From NCBI GenBank assembly GCA_011389755.1, contig JAABTR010000071.1, positions 1 to 6,743 on the forward strand: a stretch of 6,743 nt of DNA, given 5' to 3'. Under the pieces are notes generated by a model. It made no database searches. It worked only from the letters and a program-made list of their open reading frames with translations, and was not told where the DNA came from. This stretch comes from Deltaproteobacteria bacterium (GTDB lineage Bacteria; Myxococcota_A; Polyangia; JAAYKL01). A program made the position numbers and the translations under genes. Below, piece by piece: positions 6,481-6,743 of this stretch; position 1 is the first letter of the stretch; each line of letters opens with the position of its first letter.

Positions 6481-6500
6481 CCCGAACGGGCCCCCTTTAT
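6481..6500. terminator. Weak possible terminator at convergent junction
   Basis: CCC-GAAC-GGG (6481-6490) can form a very short stem just after the receptor stop codon, followed by CCCCCTTTATTT on the plus strand. It occupies the 19-bp gap before the stop of the converging stress-protein gene. The stem is too short for a confident call. Confidence 0.25.
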
Positions 6501-6743
6501 TTCTCCGGCGGAATTGTCATGACGGGACAGGGGGCGTGACGCACCACCTTCTCTGCCACCGATCCCAGAAGAACCCGCTTGATCCCGGTCCTGCCGTGCG
6601 TTCCCATGACGATGAGCTCCGAGCGCGCCTCCTTGGCGTGGTTTACGATGCCCTGGGCCTCATCTCCGAGCTCGATGACGGTCGTGACGGAAAGGCTCTT
6701 CGGGACGTGGCTCTCGACGATGGCGTTCATCTGCTTTTGAGCC
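6497..6743 (-). CDS. Universal stress protein, UspA family (C-terminal 81 residues; N-terminus beyond window)
   Basis: Cytoplasmic Usp-fold protein, usually made under starvation or stress. The visible part has the family's nucleotide-binding signature G-x2-G-x9-G-S in GTHGRTGIKRVLLGS, preceded by the strand ELIVMG and followed by VAEKVVRHAPCPVMTIP, the typical last helix and strand. This motif marks the ATP-binding (MJ0577/UspFG-like) branch rather than the non-binding UspA branch. An internal ATG at 6730 is not the likely start: the frame continues upstream as AQKQ to the window edge, and a normal Usp (about 140-150 aa) needs some 60 more residues, including the first strand. The stop lies 19 bp from the converging receptor gene. 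Family is certain; specific role is unknown. Confidence 0.95.
   Translation of the reverse strand, partial: AQKQMNAIVESHVPKSLSVTTVIELGDEAQGIVNHAKEARSELIVMGTHGRTGIKRVLLGSVAEKVVRHAPCPVMTIPPEK

Noticed and set aside
1..6743. Search by eye for CRISPR arrays, tRNA genes, insertion-sequence ends, toxin-antitoxin or phage-defence genes
   Set aside because: No regular direct repeats, cloverleaf-like sequence, transposase motifs or small gene pairs were seen. SbcCD is an ordinary repair nuclease here.

Overview
GC-rich bacterial DNA (roughly 60% G+C by eye) with AT-richer gaps between genes. A probable lipoprotein, a PAS hybrid kinase and a chemoreceptor-like protein suggest a Gram-negative, signalling-rich bacterium. 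The style resembles deltaproteobacteria/Myxococcota, but that is an impression and nothing here fixes the taxon.

Layout, left to right. (1) A minus-strand sbcD-sbcC pair: the first 18 codons of sbcC lie at the left edge and overlap the sbcD stop by an ATGA junction. (2) A 213-bp divergent gap. (3) A plus-strand gene for a soluble triple-PAS hybrid histidine kinase with a C-terminal receiver (775 aa). (4) Converging on it after 11 bp, a minus-strand gene for a cysteine-rich probable lipoprotein of no family I recognise. (5) A 305-bp divergent control region with a good sigma70-type promoter. (6) A plus-strand gene for a six-helix membrane protein with a chemoreceptor-type cytoplasmic coiled coil whose normally near-invariant tip is heavily altered. 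(7) Converging on it, the C-terminal part of a UspA-family universal stress protein that runs off the right edge.

How the genes relate. SbcC and SbcD form one nuclease complex and are clearly one transcription unit. The others look like separate single-gene units because strand alternates at each boundary. The kinase and the receptor-like protein are both signalling proteins, but no cheA, cheW, cheR, cheB or DNA-binding response regulator lies beside them, so their partners must be encoded elsewhere.

I see no RNA genes, CRISPR arrays, insertion sequences or phage genes. The least ordinary items are the degenerate receptor tip joined to a six-helix sensor, and the unrecognised lipoprotein. 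I do not see clear evidence for a wholly new multi-gene system. Several long open frames antisense to real genes are GC-driven shadows and are left out.
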